NCBI GenBank assembly: GCA_029260765.1
Contig: JAJDCP010000012.1
Coordinates: 1 to 64,000 of the forward strand
Reading direction: 5' to 3'
Origin: Planctomycetota bacterium
GTDB taxonomy: Bacteria > Planctomycetota > J058 > JAJDCP01
DNA: 64,000 nt
Position 1 is the first letter of the stretch; every line of letters starts with the position of its first letter. The position numbers and the translations under genes were made by a program. The notes under the pieces are model-generated. The model did no database searches and was not told the DNA's origin. It was given only the letters and a program-made list of their open reading frames with translations. Shown piece after piece: positions 1 through 8,933 of the stretch.

Positions 1-14
1 CGACTTTTCTCTTG

Positions 15-89
15 GTAGGGGAGGGGTTTACCCCCTCCCGAGGGCGGAGCGAAGCGTCCGAGTCTTCGAGGTGTAAACCCCGCCCCTAC
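15..89. repeat. Palindromic dispersed repeat, copy 1
   Basis: A 75-base imperfect palindrome. The outer 17 bases (15-31) and the reverse complement of the last 17 (73-89) differ at one position, so a long GC-rich hairpin can form. A related G-rich/C-rich palindrome lies at 28691-28748, where the core GTAGGGGAGGGGTT is found on the other strand. Two copies in intergenic DNA suggest a REP/MITE-like family. No transposase is nearby. Confidence 0.7.
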
Positions 90-710
90 ATGACAATCCA
101 AAGCGACTGTATGGCGGAATCGTGTTCCCTGAGACAGCCTCTCGCTTACCGCCACAGCGGAGGTCGGCAACCTTCGCGGCCCGCGACAGGCTGGAGGACG
201 CCTCACAAGCGATGGCAAGGCGATCAGCCAGGGCGAGGAGCGGGGTCGCGGTTCGGAATCTCTTCATCGAAATACCTCCGCGACGGTTCCAGCCGAAGTC
301 ACCCCCGACGCGAGGGCTGAGCGAAAGGCTGTGTGTGGTTGTCGACGCGACGAGGCTGCTACCGCGCCTGTCGGATCAGCGGTACTGTCCGAAGCTGAGG
401 CCGCACCGTCCCGTAAGGGCGGTCGTGCATGGGGCTGCGGTCGAGCGTCGCCTCCGGGGGATTGCCACTGCGGTCCGCGGGTCCCGTCTTCCCAGGTCCA
501 GTCGCGCGGCCCGTCACATCCCGTCGCAATTTGGGTTGAACCCAACGCCATCGCGGCGATGCTGAAGCCAGAATCCTTGACTGCCATCACCATACACCGA
601 GGAAGAAACCTGAACTCCGTTGTGTTGTACTTCTATCGCCGGAACACCCCCGACACTCCTCGACTACGCGGATTCGCACTGGAGAAGCACTCCCTCGTGC
701 AGGAGGCGCT
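90..710. other. Intergenic stretch without a convincing gene
   Basis: No reading frame here looks like a conserved protein. The only hint is on the minus strand: an ATG at 267-265 preceded by GGAGG with 7-base spacing and followed by a short signal-peptide-like start (MKRFRTATPLLALA). That frame runs into the palindromic repeat and ends at 28, and an upstream frame (593-264) overlaps it as ATGA. It may be the remnant of a small secreted protein interrupted by the repeat, or chance. Confidence 0.3.
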
Positions 711-1859
711 GTGACCGAATCCCAGCCATCGCAGACCGAACCCGAGGGCAAGAAGCGTCTCAGCCTCAAGAAGCGGCTCTTCTTTGCGTTGCTCATCGTG
801 CTCTTTTGCGTATCTGTGGTGCGTACAGTGCTGTCCTACTCAGCGATCAAACGCCAGCCCGGCCTGTTCAAGGGCTCGATCCTGCGCGCCGATCCCGCCC
901 TGGGTTTTGCACCTGTGCCGGGGGCCTCGGGAGCTCTGGTCCTGCCCTTCGGGGTGGAGCGCGCGATCGTGTTCGACGACCGGGGCTTTCGCGTTCCCCA
1001 GCACCCGGCCCCGACTCGAGCAGACTCGCCCCTGGTCCTGGCGCTGGGCTGCTCGCTGACTTTCGGGTATGGCTGCCGGGCCGAAGAGAGCTACCCCTAC
1101 CTTGTCGGACAGGGCCTGGGGGTGGCGTCCATCAACGCGGGGGTGGGAGCCTTCGGACTCAGCCAGATGTTGCTGCGCGCCCGCGAGCTGATCCCCGCCT
1201 ACCGGCCGCAGATCCTGCTCCTGCAGTACTCTCCGTGGCTGGTGCGGCGTGCCCAGGAGCCCTACGCTCCCTCCAACTACGGTCTGATGCCGGTCCCGTA
1301 CTTCTACACAGACAGCGCCGGGCAGCTCCAAATCCAGCCCCCGGTCTTCGACCCGCTGGTCACCCGGCTGCCGGTCGGCAGTTATCTCGGCAGCGAAAGT
1401 GGGCTGCTCGACTTTCTGGGCTTTGCCTTGACGGTCGAGCTTCCCCGGCAGCTCTACGAGGATGTCCAGCAGCTGGCCTATGGCTGCCGCTCCTGGTTCG
1501 GCTCTCTGCCCAGGCCGGAGCAGGACGGGGAAAAGGTGGTGCGGGAAGTCTACCGGGAGATCGCCCAGCTGTGCCTTGACCACCAGGTCCAGCTCTTCAT
1601 TGTGCCCCTGAGCTGGGGAGCCAAGCCGCTGACCGTGCCCGCGTCCATCCAAGAGCTGGGCGTTCCCATCGTCCATCCGCGGGAAGCGTTCTTGCGATGG
1701 TTGGAGGGCAACACCCGCGACGCGGCCCCCCTCGGGATGCGCTACGACCGCAGCTTCAAGATCTGGTCTGAGGCGCCGCGTCGCTACGTCGACGGGCACC
1801 CCAACCCGCGCGCCCATCGGTTGATCGCTGAGTGTCTGATCGAGGCGATCCGGCGTTGA
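711..1859 (+). CDS. Membrane-anchored SGNH/GDSL-like hydrolase family protein
   Basis: The 382-residue product starts at a GTG with AGGAGG four bases upstream. Residues 22-43 form one transmembrane segment behind a Lys/Arg-rich N-terminus, so the rest is probably periplasmic or outside. GCSLTFGYG at about 113-121 resembles the block I nucleophile motif of SGNH hydrolases, with Cys in place of the usual Asp before Ser. DGHPN at about 361-365 resembles the C-terminal Asp-x-x-His block V. Such proteins remove or add acyl groups on polysaccharides or lipids, but the substrate cannot be read from the sequence. It stands alone, convergent with the ATPase gene downstream. The family is fairly certain, the activity is not. 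Confidence 0.75.
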   Translation: MTESQPSQTEPEGKKRLSLKKRLFFALLIVLFCVSVVRTVLSYSAIKRQPGLFKGSILRADPALGFAPVPGASGALVLPFGVERAIVFDDRGFRVPQHPAPTRADSPLVLALGCSLTFGYGCRAEESYPYLVGQGLGVASINAGVGAFGLSQMLLRARELIPAYRPQILLLQYSPWLVRRAQEPYAPSNYGLMPVPYFYTDSAGQLQIQPPVFDPLVTRLPVGSYLGSESGLLDFLGFALTVELPRQLYEDVQQLAYGCRSWFGSLPRPEQDGEKVVREVYREIAQLCLDHQVQLFIVPLSWGAKPLTVPASIQELGVPIVHPREAFLRWLEGNTRDAAPLGMRYDRSFKIWSEAPRRYVDGHPNPRAHRLIAECLIEAIRR

Positions 1860-1955
1860 AGCCCGCGTCCACTTCTACCGAAACCATCCAGCTCAGGGAG
1901 TCAGCCGCCGAGGCGGCAAAACCGAGCCTGCAACGGGTCGGTGGGGCGGGTGCCG

Positions 1956-3731
1956 TTACTCCTTGCCCGGCGCCACGCGGCGCACTTCGCTCAGGCTGGT
2001 CAGGCCTCGCAACGCCTTGGAGATCCCGTCGTCGTGCATGCTGCGGAATCCGTTGCGTTCGCGCGCCTCAGCGAGGATGGCCTCTTCTGCAGCGCCCTCG
2101 ACAATCAAGCGGGATAGACTGCGGCCGACCCGCAAGACCTCGAAAATCGGTAGCATCCCGGAGTAGCCCACCTTGCGGCAGCGGGAGCAGCCCGCGCCCG
2201 TCATCAGCTGGGCCTCGGCGATATCCTCGGAGCGCAGCCCCAGGGCCTCGAGCTCCTCGAGGTCGGGGCGCGCCTCGACCTTGCATTTCCGGCACACCTT
2301 GCGGAGCAGACGCTGCGCGATCACCGCCAGCACGGTGTTGGCTATGCGATGCGGATCCACTCCGAAGCCCGCAAGCTCGTGCAGGGCGGCGGCGGCGTCG
2401 AACGCATTGAGGGTGCTGACCAGCAGGTTTCCACGCGAGGCGGCCTGCAGAGCCACTTGGGCAACTTCGGGTTCCTTGAGCTCGGAGATGAACAACACGT
2501 CAGGGTCCTGGCGCAGCAGCGTGCGCAGTCCCTCCGCGTACTGAGAGGTGCGGGCATCCCCGGCGCGAGCACCGAACTTGAAGCTGCTCATCGGGATCTG
2601 GGCGACGCCGTCGATCTCGCTGAGCAGCTCGGTTTCGAGGCTGAGAACGTTCAGGGAGGGGTCGGTGAGGTGGGCCAACAGGCTGCGCGCGGTGGCCGTC
2701 TTGCCGCAACTGCTGGGCCCCACGGCCAGGATCAGCCCACGGATCGAGCCCAGAGCCTGGTAGAGGTCCTGGCGCTGCGTATCGGAAAAGGACAACTGCT
2801 CAAAGGGGATGAGCTTGCGCGAGATGTCCAGCCGCAGCGTGCATTTCTCTCCTCGCCCACTCTCGATACAACAAACCGAGGCCTGCAGGGACTTCCCATC
2901 GACGGTCAGGCTGCGGTGCGCCTCTTGCTGGCGGCGCTCTTCGATGGCCAGCCCGAACATGTCTTTGATGCGTGCGACCAGGAATGCGTGCAGGCGAGCG
3001 GGAGGCGTCAGCACAGTCTGGAGGACCCCATCGATCCGGAGGCGCACCCGCGTGAAGCTGGGGTACGGGTCGATGTGCACGTCGCTGGCCTTGCGCGAGA
3101 CCGCTTCACGGAGGATGTAGCCGATCAGCGCGATGGCAGGGCGGCTCGCAAGGCCGTTGCGCAGTGCATCGACTTCCTGTTGGGGCAGCGGGCGGGTGAT
3201 CTGCGAGCTCTCGGCGGGCCGCACCCTCAGTGCGGGGTGCTTGTCGTCGGGCTCGGAGATGATCCGCTGCAGCAGAGGCCGGTTCTGGGCATGGGTCTCG
3301 ACAAACTCCTGGAATGCCCGGTCGTCCAGCAGCCGGACCACGACGTTTTCCACCTTGAGCCGACTGCGGGCCTCTTCGATGGCTGCGCTGTTGTGGGGGT
3401 CGAGCATTGCCAGCTGCAGGCTTCCTTCTTCGTCGATGCGCAGGGGCAACATCTCGAAGCGCAGGATCCCGTCACGAGTGATCGCGGCCGTCAGCTTGGG
3501 ATCTACGTTCTCGCGCTCGAGGTCGACGAACGGTACGCCCAGCTGCTGCTCGAGCACGCTGTGCAGGACGGCGTCAGTGATGTTCCGCAGCCGCACCAGC
3601 AGGGTGCCGAGCCGGGCCCCGGTCTCCTGCTGGATCAAGAGGGCGTGGTCGAGTTGCTCCTGTTGGACGAATCCGGTCTCCAAAAGGATCTGACCTATGC
3701 GTTTGCGGTGGAGGGTCGATTCGGCTGCCAT
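1956..3731 (-). CDS. PilB/GspE-like secretion ATPase with degraded motifs
   Basis: The 591-residue product has the layout of type IV pilus/type II secretion assembly ATPases: an N-terminal MshEN/GspE-N region (about 1-150), an Asp box SDVHIDP at 216-222, a P-loop domain, and the zinc-binding four-cysteine module (C480, C483, C515, C518). Several catalytic motifs deviate. The Walker A region reads GPSSCGKTA (338-346) instead of GPTGSGKTT, the Walker B region reads LFISELKE (413-420), and the His box TLH is TLN (about 440-442). The lysine and the Walker B glutamate remain. No pilin, platform protein or prepilin peptidase gene is adjacent. It could be a specialised motor for an unlinked pilus or secretion system, or a regulator that has lost full ATPase activity. 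The ATG start has GGGAG eight bases upstream. Confidence 0.85.
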   Translation of the reverse strand: MAAESTLHRKRIGQILLETGFVQQEQLDHALLIQQETGARLGTLLVRLRNITDAVLHSVLEQQLGVPFVDLERENVDPKLTAAITRDGILRFEMLPLRIDEEGSLQLAMLDPHNSAAIEEARSRLKVENVVVRLLDDRAFQEFVETHAQNRPLLQRIISEPDDKHPALRVRPAESSQITRPLPQQEVDALRNGLASRPAIALIGYILREAVSRKASDVHIDPYPSFTRVRLRIDGVLQTVLTPPARLHAFLVARIKDMFGLAIEERRQQEAHRSLTVDGKSLQASVCCIESGRGEKCTLRLDISRKLIPFEQLSFSDTQRQDLYQALGSIRGLILAVGPSSCGKTATARSLLAHLTDPSLNVLSLETELLSEIDGVAQIPMSSFKFGARAGDARTSQYAEGLRTLLRQDPDVLFISELKEPEVAQVALQAASRGNLLVSTLNAFDAAAALHELAGFGVDPHRIANTVLAVIAQRLLRKVCRKCKVEARPDLEELEALGLRSEDIAEAQLMTGAGCSRCRKVGYSGMLPIFEVLRVGRSLSRLIVEGAAEEAILAEARERNGFRSMHDDGISKALRGLTSLSEVRRVAPGKE

Positions 3732-3821
3732 GGCAAGTTCTCCCAGGAACTGTCTTCATGCTACTGGAGCGACCCCTGACGGAGGAAGGGCCGAGCCTGA
3801 TTTGCCTTGCCGTGCCCAACC

Positions 3822-3850
3822 TTGAGCCGCGGTGTCGGGGCGGGTATCAT
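3822..3850 (+). promoter_or_regulatory. Sigma-70-type promoter upstream of der
   Basis: TTGAGC (3822-3827) and TATCAT (3845-3850) are separated by 17 bases and lie 39 bases before the der start codon. The spacing and hexamers fit the housekeeping consensus. No other gene intervenes. Confidence 0.5.
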
Positions 3851-3888
3851 GCGCCCACCGCGCCTCAGTGCGGGCAAGGAGTGGTGGC

Positions 3889-5289
3889 GTGGCAGAATCT
3901 CTGAGCACCCAGCGCAGGAATGCAATGCTGCCGGTGGTGTCGATCGTCGGTCGCCCCAATGTGGGCAAGTCGACGCTGTTCAACACTTTCGCGCGTCGGC
4001 GCATCAGCATCGTCGAGCCGACTCCTGGGGTGACGCGCGACCGCATCTCCACAGAGCTGGAGCACAACGGCAAGCGTTTCGAGCTGATCGACACGGGCGG
4101 CATCGGCATTGTCGACTGCCAGGATCTCGACGAGCTGATCGAGTTGCAGATCTCGGCGGGCATCGAACGTGCGTGTCTGATCCTGTTTCTTGTCTCTGTG
4201 CACGACGGAGTGACCGCACTGGACAGGGATATCGCTCTGCGCCTTCGGCGGACCGGCAAACCCCTGTTGCTGGCCGTCAACAAAGTGGACAACTTCCACC
4301 AGGAAATAGGCATCCACGAGTTTCAAGAGCTCGGTCTGGGCGACCCGCAGCCGGTTTCGGGGTTGCAGGGTTTTGGCCGCACCGACCTGCTCGACTTGAT
4401 CGCCGAGCGGCTGCCAGAGCCAGAAGAGCCGAGTGAAGCAGAAGATGTGATGCACGTGGCCGTCGTGGGCCGCCGCAACGTGGGCAAGTCGACCTTCGTC
4501 AATGCGCTGACGGGCAGCGAGCGCGTCATCGTCAGCGATGTGCCGGGCACGACCCGCGATGCTGTCGACGTCTCTGTTGAGATCGACGGGCAGCGCCTGG
4601 TTCTGGTCGACACGGCGGGCATGCAGAAGGCCAAGCAGGTCAAAGGCAGCATCGAGTTCTACAGCCAGGCGCGCACCGAGTCTTCGGTGCGGCGTTGTGA
4701 TGTGGCGGTGTTTCTGCTCGACGCGACCTTGCCGGTCGGCGAACTTGAGCGGCGCATCGGGGGGCTGATCGTAGAGAACTCCAAACCCTGCGTAATCGTC
4801 GCCAACAAGTGGGATCTGGTGGAAGGCAAGATGCGTACCGGCGCTTTCCGCGAATACCTGGACAAGACCATGGCAGGTCTGCGCCACGCGCCGTTGGTCT
4901 GTGCCTCGGCGCTGGAGGGGCGGCTGGTCAAGGCTGCGATCAAGACCGCGCGCTCGCTGTTCGACCAGGCCGGCACGCGGATGCCAACCTGGAAGGTCAA
5001 TCAGGCCCTCAAGGCGGCTCGCGACATCCAGCGGCCGCGGGCGAAGACCTTCATCCCGCGCATCTACTACGGGACACAGATCGAGGTCCATCCCCCGACC
5101 TTCCTGTGTTTCGTCAACAAGCCCAAGGCCTTCGACAAGTCGTACCGTCGCTTCCTTTGCCACCAGTTGCAGGAACGCCTCGACTTTCCGGAGGTGCCGC
5201 TCAAGATCATCTTCAGAGAACGCAGGAGTTTCTTCGAAGAGACCGAAGACGGCGCTCCCCAGACTGGAAAACGCCGCAAGAGGGATTGA
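3889..5289 (+). CDS. der: Ribosome-assembly GTPase Der (EngA)
   Basis: Der is an essential GTPase with two tandem G domains that acts in 50S ribosomal subunit maturation. The 466-residue product has both: the first with GRPNVGKST (21-29), DTGG and NKVD, the second with GRRNVGKST, DTAG and NKWD, followed by the C-terminal KH-like domain and a basic tail. The GTG at 3889 is chosen because AAGGAG ends seven bases before it. The ATG at 3925 would still keep the first P-loop but has no such site. ruvC follows after one base, so the two are probably co-transcribed from the promoter at 3822-3850. Length is typical of the family. Confidence 0.95.
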   Translation: MAESLSTQRRNAMLPVVSIVGRPNVGKSTLFNTFARRRISIVEPTPGVTRDRISTELEHNGKRFELIDTGGIGIVDCQDLDELIELQISAGIERACLILFLVSVHDGVTALDRDIALRLRRTGKPLLLAVNKVDNFHQEIGIHEFQELGLGDPQPVSGLQGFGRTDLLDLIAERLPEPEEPSEAEDVMHVAVVGRRNVGKSTFVNALTGSERVIVSDVPGTTRDAVDVSVEIDGQRLVLVDTAGMQKAKQVKGSIEFYSQARTESSVRRCDVAVFLLDATLPVGELERRIGGLIVENSKPCVIVANKWDLVEGKMRTGAFREYLDKTMAGLRHAPLVCASALEGRLVKAAIKTARSLFDQAGTRMPTWKVNQALKAARDIQRPRAKTFIPRIYYGTQIEVHPPTFLCFVNKPKAFDKSYRRFLCHQLQERLDFPEVPLKIIFRERRSFFEETEDGAPQTGKRRKRD

Positions 5290-5290
5290 G

Positions 5291-5875
5291 ATGGGTCGGC
5301 GCTTGTCGCTGAAGATCGACGCAAAGCGCCTCAGCGCAGAAGATCTGCGCGGCCGCCTGCAGCCGAGTGTCCAACTGAGGCGCGCGCCCGACGGCGCTTT
5401 TTCCATTCTGGGGGTCGACCCGGGCACGCGGGTGTGCGGATTCGGGGTCGTGCGCGTGCAGGGGCGTCGTTTCAGCCACGTCGCCCATGGGGTGGTCAAG
5501 ACCAATCCCAAAGAGCCCTTTCCGCGGCGCCTGCTCTGCATCTATCAGGGGCTCTGTGCTGCATTTGATAGCCACAAGCCCGACATGCTCTCGCTGGAGA
5601 ATATCTTCTTCGGGGTCAACCACAAGAGCTCACAGAAGATCGGTGAGGGGCGGGCGGTGGCCATGCTGGCGGCAGCCCAGCGCGATCTCCCGGTCTACGA
5701 GTTCACGCCCAGCCAGATCAAGCAGGCGGTCTCGGGTCACGGAAGAGCCTCGAAACAACAGGTGCAGACGATGGTCAAAGCGATCTTGCGCCTTGAGCAA
5801 CTCCCTGAGCCCCATGACGCAGCCGACGCGCTGGCCGCCGCCATCTGCTGTGCCAACAGCCTGGGAACCTTCTGA
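5291..5875 (+). CDS. ruvC: Crossover junction endodeoxyribonuclease RuvC
   Basis: RuvC resolves Holliday junctions as a dimer, together with RuvAB. The product has the RNase H-like acidic residues in the right order: GVDPGTRVCG (first Asp), SLEN (Glu), and the C-terminal DAADALAAA segment with the last acidic pair. The ATG one base after the der stop gives 194 residues, including a 37-residue N-terminal extension before the conserved core that the usual protein of about 170 residues lacks. No better-placed start with a ribosome-binding site was seen, so the extension may be real. ruvA and ruvB are not in this window. Confidence 0.92.
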   Translation: MGRRLSLKIDAKRLSAEDLRGRLQPSVQLRRAPDGAFSILGVDPGTRVCGFGVVRVQGRRFSHVAHGVVKTNPKEPFPRRLLCIYQGLCAAFDSHKPDMLSLENIFFGVNHKSSQKIGEGRAVAMLAAAQRDLPVYEFTPSQIKQAVSGHGRASKQQVQTMVKAILRLEQLPEPHDAADALAAAICCANSLGTF

Positions 5876-5898
5876 ACCCCCACTGAAGAGGAACGTCG

Positions 5899-6762
5899 AT
5901 GGAAACCGTGTTGGAACGCTCTGAGCTGCCGGGGATGCGGCTGCTGCACCGAGGCAAGGTGCGGGATGTCTATGCCTGGCACGAGGACCTCTTGATCGTT
6001 GCGACCGACCGAGTCAGCTCGTTCGATTACGTGTTGTCGCCGGGGATCCCTGGAAAAGGGCGCCTGCTGACAGAGATCTCGACGCGCTGGATGCGCATGC
6101 TCGACGTGCCGAACCATCTCATCGACGATATCCTCCCGGATGAGCTGACCCGGTTCTCGGCCCAGTTGGCGGGCCGCAGCGTGATCGCAAAGCGGGCAGA
6201 GGTGGTACCGGTCGAGTGTGTCGTGCGCGGCTATCTGACCGGCTCCGGCTGGAAGGAGTATACGAACGCGGGCACCCTGGGCTTCGAGCCGATGCCACAG
6301 GGGCTGCGTGAGGCGGAGAGGCTGGCGAGGCCGCGCTTCACGCCGACCACCAAGGCGGCGGCGGGGCATGACCAGCCGTTGAGCCGGATCCAGCTGCACG
6401 ACCTGGTCGGGGTGGAGTTGGCCGAAATGCTGGAGAAGAAGAGCCTGGAGCTGTACGCCGAAGGCGCGGCCTATGCCGAGACCCGTGGGTTGTTGGTGGC
6501 GGACACGAAGTTTGAGTGGGGCTTCGTCGATGGCGCGTTGATCCTGGTCGATGAGGTGCTGACGCCTGATTCCTCGCGTTTCTGGGACCGCGACCACTGG
6601 CAACCGGGCAGCTCTCCACAACCTCTGGACAAGCAGGTGGTGCGGAACTACCTGCTGCAGAGCAATTGGGACCGTAGCTCGACGCCTCCACCCTTGCCCC
6701 CAGAGGTCGTGCAGCAGACCTCCGCGGTCTACCGTGAGCTGAAGCGGCGGTTGTTCGGTTGA
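5899..6762 (+). CDS. purC: Phosphoribosylaminoimidazole-succinocarboxamide synthase (SAICAR synthetase)
   Basis: PurC condenses CAIR with aspartate using ATP, a middle step of purine synthesis. The 287-residue sequence shows RGKVRDVY near the start, ATDRVSSFD, the RGYLTGSGW motif near residue 113, the TKFEWG segment and the DEVLTPDSSRFW motif near 220. This is the longer PurC form of about 290-300 residues also found in fungi and many bacteria. The stop codon overlaps the next ATG by one base (TGATG), and purE lies two genes downstream, so this is a small purine operon. Confidence 0.95.
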   Translation: METVLERSELPGMRLLHRGKVRDVYAWHEDLLIVATDRVSSFDYVLSPGIPGKGRLLTEISTRWMRMLDVPNHLIDDILPDELTRFSAQLAGRSVIAKRAEVVPVECVVRGYLTGSGWKEYTNAGTLGFEPMPQGLREAERLARPRFTPTTKAAAGHDQPLSRIQLHDLVGVELAEMLEKKSLELYAEGAAYAETRGLLVADTKFEWGFVDGALILVDEVLTPDSSRFWDRDHWQPGSSPQPLDKQVVRNYLLQSNWDRSSTPPPLPPEVVQQTSAVYRELKRRLFG

Positions 6763-7187
6763 TGGGGGTGCGATGGGGCGTGTGGTTGGGGATGTGGGCA
6801 GTGCTGGGGATGATGGGCTGCCGGGCGCCTGCGGCGACGGTCTATCCCTCCTTCCGCACCGCCGAGCAGGCCTGGCTGACCTACAAGAGGGCCTGGCAGC
6901 TGGGGGATGTCGACGTCCTCCGAGCCACGTACGGGGGAAACCTGGCCTTCCAATTCAGGGAAGAGCTCGAGGCCAACGGAGCGGCGGCGACCTCTGCGTA
7001 CTACAGCCGTGACTTCGAGAAGGCCCGCTTCGAAGAGGAGGACTTCTACTTCGAGAGCGAGAGTCTTGCCTATCTGCAATTGCGTCTAGGCGGGCCTCAG
7101 GTGACGCGGACGCTGCGTTATTCCCTGGTGCGTTTCGGAAGCTATTGGAAGATCGTTGCGTTTGTGCTCGTGGAACCGGATCCATGA
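6762..7187 (+). CDS. Putative lipoprotein of unknown function
   Basis: The 141-residue protein starts with a hydrophobic segment ending in GMMGC (Cys at about 20), which looks like a lipoprotein signal with a slightly unusual box. The rest (aromatic- and charge-rich, ending YSLVRFGSYWKIVAF) resembles the small NTF2-like/DUF4878 fold, where a beta-sheet barrel holds a ligand, but this is a weak likeness. The ATG overlaps the purC stop by one base and purE follows 37 bases later, so it is co-transcribed with purine genes without an obvious role in that pathway. Confidence 0.7.
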   Translation: MGVRWGVWLGMWAVLGMMGCRAPAATVYPSFRTAEQAWLTYKRAWQLGDVDVLRATYGGNLAFQFREELEANGAAATSAYYSRDFEKARFEEEDFYFESESLAYLQLRLGGPQVTRTLRYSLVRFGSYWKIVAFVLVEPDP

Positions 7188-7224
7188 AGGCGCTCAGTCC
7201 AACACCCTTGATAGGAGAAACATC

Positions 7225-7758
7225 GTGAACCCGGTCAAGATCGGAATTCTGCTCGGCTCGGACTCAGACTTCGACACCAGCAAAGCGGCGCTTGGGATCC
7301 TGGATGACTTCGGCATCCCGTGGGAGATCCATGTCCTCTCCGCGCATCGCAACCCCAAAGGCGTGCATGAGTACGCGGCCCGTGCGCACGAGAGGGGCAT
7401 TCAGGTCATCATCTGCGCCGCCGGCATGGCTGCAGCTCTGGCGGGAACGGTGGCGGCGATGACCCCATTGCCGGTCATCGGTGTGCCGATGGCGGGCTCT
7501 TCGCTGAGTGGTATGGACGCGCTGTACGCGACCGTGCAGATGCCGACCGGGGTCCCCGTGGCCACGATGAGCATCGGTTCGGCGGGTGCCAAGAACGCGG
7601 CGATCTTTGCGGCCCAGATCCTGGGGCTGCAGGACTCTGAAGTGCGAGCGCGGGTGGTGGCGTACAAGCAAGGGCTCGACGCATCCGTGCAGGAGAAGAA
7701 CCGCAGGGTGCAGGAGCAGGTGCAGAAGTTGAAGGCCGCACGTACGGCTGGAGCCTGA
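7225..7758 (+). CDS. purE: N5-carboxyaminoimidazole ribonucleotide mutase family protein PurE
   Basis: PurE forms CAIR, either by rearranging N5-CAIR made by PurK (class I) or by carboxylating AIR directly (class II). The 177-residue product has GSDSD (11-15), SAHRNP with the conserved His41, and the [14 protein letters not shown] segment. The GTG start has GGAG seven bases upstream. The segment GMAAALAG (67-74) has Ala where Escherichia coli PurE has His75 in GGAAHLPG, and purK is not beside it, so the class is uncertain. A Lys/Gln-rich helical tail ends the protein. It shares an operon with purC. Confidence 0.92.
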   Translation: MNPVKIGILLGSDSDFDTSKAALGILDDFGIPWEIHVLSAHRNPKGVHEYAARAHERGIQVIICAAGMAAALAGTVAAMTPLPVIGVPMAGSSLSGMDALYATVQMPTGVPVATMSIGSAGAKNAAIFAAQILGLQDSEVRARVVAYKQGLDASVQEKNRRVQEQVQKLKAARTAGA

Positions 7759-7779
7759 GCTTTGGAGCGGGGGAACACG

Positions 7780-8832
7780 ATGGACGAGCGCCTCGATGCA
7801 GTGGTCTGGCAAGGAGACGTTGAGGGGCAGCTGCTCCTGGTCGACCAGCGTCGGCTGCCGCAGGTATGGGAGCGGATCGCGTGTCCGAGCCTCGCGAGCG
7901 TCGTCGAAGCGATCGCAAGCCTGACGGTCCGCGGTGCACCCGCGATCGGTGTGGCAGCAGGTTACGGGGTCGTGGTGGGGATGCGCGAGCTACGAGGGCT
8001 CGAGCACGAGGCGGCGCTGCAACAGACGGTCGAGGCTCTCGCAGGCTCACGGCCGACGGCGCGCAACCTGTTCGAGGTTCTCGAGCGCATGCGTAGCCGG
8101 GCCGAGGAGCTGGCCGGCCAACCGAGACAGGCAGTGCTTGCTCGGCTACTCGAGCATGCGCGCGCCATCCATGCCGAAGACCGGGCGCGCTGTGAGGCGA
8201 TCGGCGAGCATGGTTGGCGCCTGGTGCCGGCGGGCGGAGCCGTGCTGACCCATTGCCATGCGGGAGCCCTCGCGACTGGTGGCATCGGCACGGCACTTGG
8301 AGTGCTGCATCGGGCGCGTCGAGAGGCAGTGGCCTTCGCTGTCTATGCCGGCGAGACTCGGCCCTTGCTGCAGGGAGCGCGGCTGACGGCCTGGGAGCTG
8401 CAAGAGACCGGAGCCGACGTGACCTTGGTCTGCGACACGATGACTGCCGCGTTGATGGCGGCCGGCCGGGTCGACATGGTGCTGGTCGGCGCCGATCGGA
8501 TCGCCCGCAATGGCGACACCGCCAACAAGATCGGGACTCTGGGACTCGCCGTGATGGCGCACCACTTCGGGATTCCGTTCTATGTGGCCGCACCGAGCTC
8601 GACCTTCGATCTCAAGCTGGCCGACGGCCGAGGGATTCCGATCGAAGAGCGCGACGCGGCAGAGGTGCGTGGTGTCCGGGGAACCCCGACGGCACCGGAT
8701 GGCGTCAAAGTCTGGAACCCGGCTTTCGACGTCACTCCTGCAAGATTGATCCGTGGAATCATTACTCAGTTTGGCGTCATCGAAAGTCCATGTGAGGCGT
8801 CTGTCGCGGCGATGCTTGGCGCGAGGCAGTAA
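7780..8832 (+). CDS. mtnA: S-methyl-5-thioribose-1-phosphate isomerase
   Basis: MtnA converts methylthioribose-1-phosphate to methylthioribulose-1-phosphate in methionine salvage. It belongs to the eIF2B-like isomerase fold. The 350-residue product shows the substrate-binding TVRGAPAIG segment, the LTHCHAG motif with the catalytic Cys, and [16 protein letters not shown] with the catalytic Asp. It starts 21 bases after purE. No other salvage genes are adjacent. Related ribose-1,5-bisphosphate isomerases share the fold, but the motifs and length here fit MtnA. Confidence 0.93.
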   Translation: MDERLDAVVWQGDVEGQLLLVDQRRLPQVWERIACPSLASVVEAIASLTVRGAPAIGVAAGYGVVVGMRELRGLEHEAALQQTVEALAGSRPTARNLFEVLERMRSRAEELAGQPRQAVLARLLEHARAIHAEDRARCEAIGEHGWRLVPAGGAVLTHCHAGALATGGIGTALGVLHRARREAVAFAVYAGETRPLLQGARLTAWELQETGADVTLVCDTMTAALMAAGRVDMVLVGADRIARNGDTANKIGTLGLAVMAHHFGIPFYVAAPSSTFDLKLADGRGIPIEERDAAEVRGVRGTPTAPDGVKVWNPAFDVTPARLIRGIITQFGVIESPCEASVAAMLGARQ

Positions 8833-8872
8833 CGCAACGCGTTATGTCGGGGCCGGCGGAGACTGATTCCTT

Positions 8873-8901
8873 TTGCCCTTCCGCGGAGAATCATCTATAC
8901 T
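8873..8901 (+). promoter_or_regulatory. Sigma-70-type promoter for the NtrC-type regulator
   Basis: TTGCCC (8873-8878) and TATACT (8896-8901) lie 17 bases apart, giving a leader of about 25 bases to the regulator start at 8934. The region is between two genes and holds nothing else. Confidence 0.45.
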
Positions 8902-8933
8902 GGTCGCGTCAAGAATCCTCCTGGGAGAGGTAC

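Noticed and set aside
1880..1955. A possible terminator (GCCGC/GCGGC stem) after the SGNH gene
   Set aside because: The stem is only five to six bases and is followed by A and C on the plus strand, so it does not fit an intrinsic terminator.
3865..5541. A 558-codon frame opposite der and ruvC
   Set aside because: It has no recognisable motif, and the plus strand encodes Der and RuvC with all key residues.
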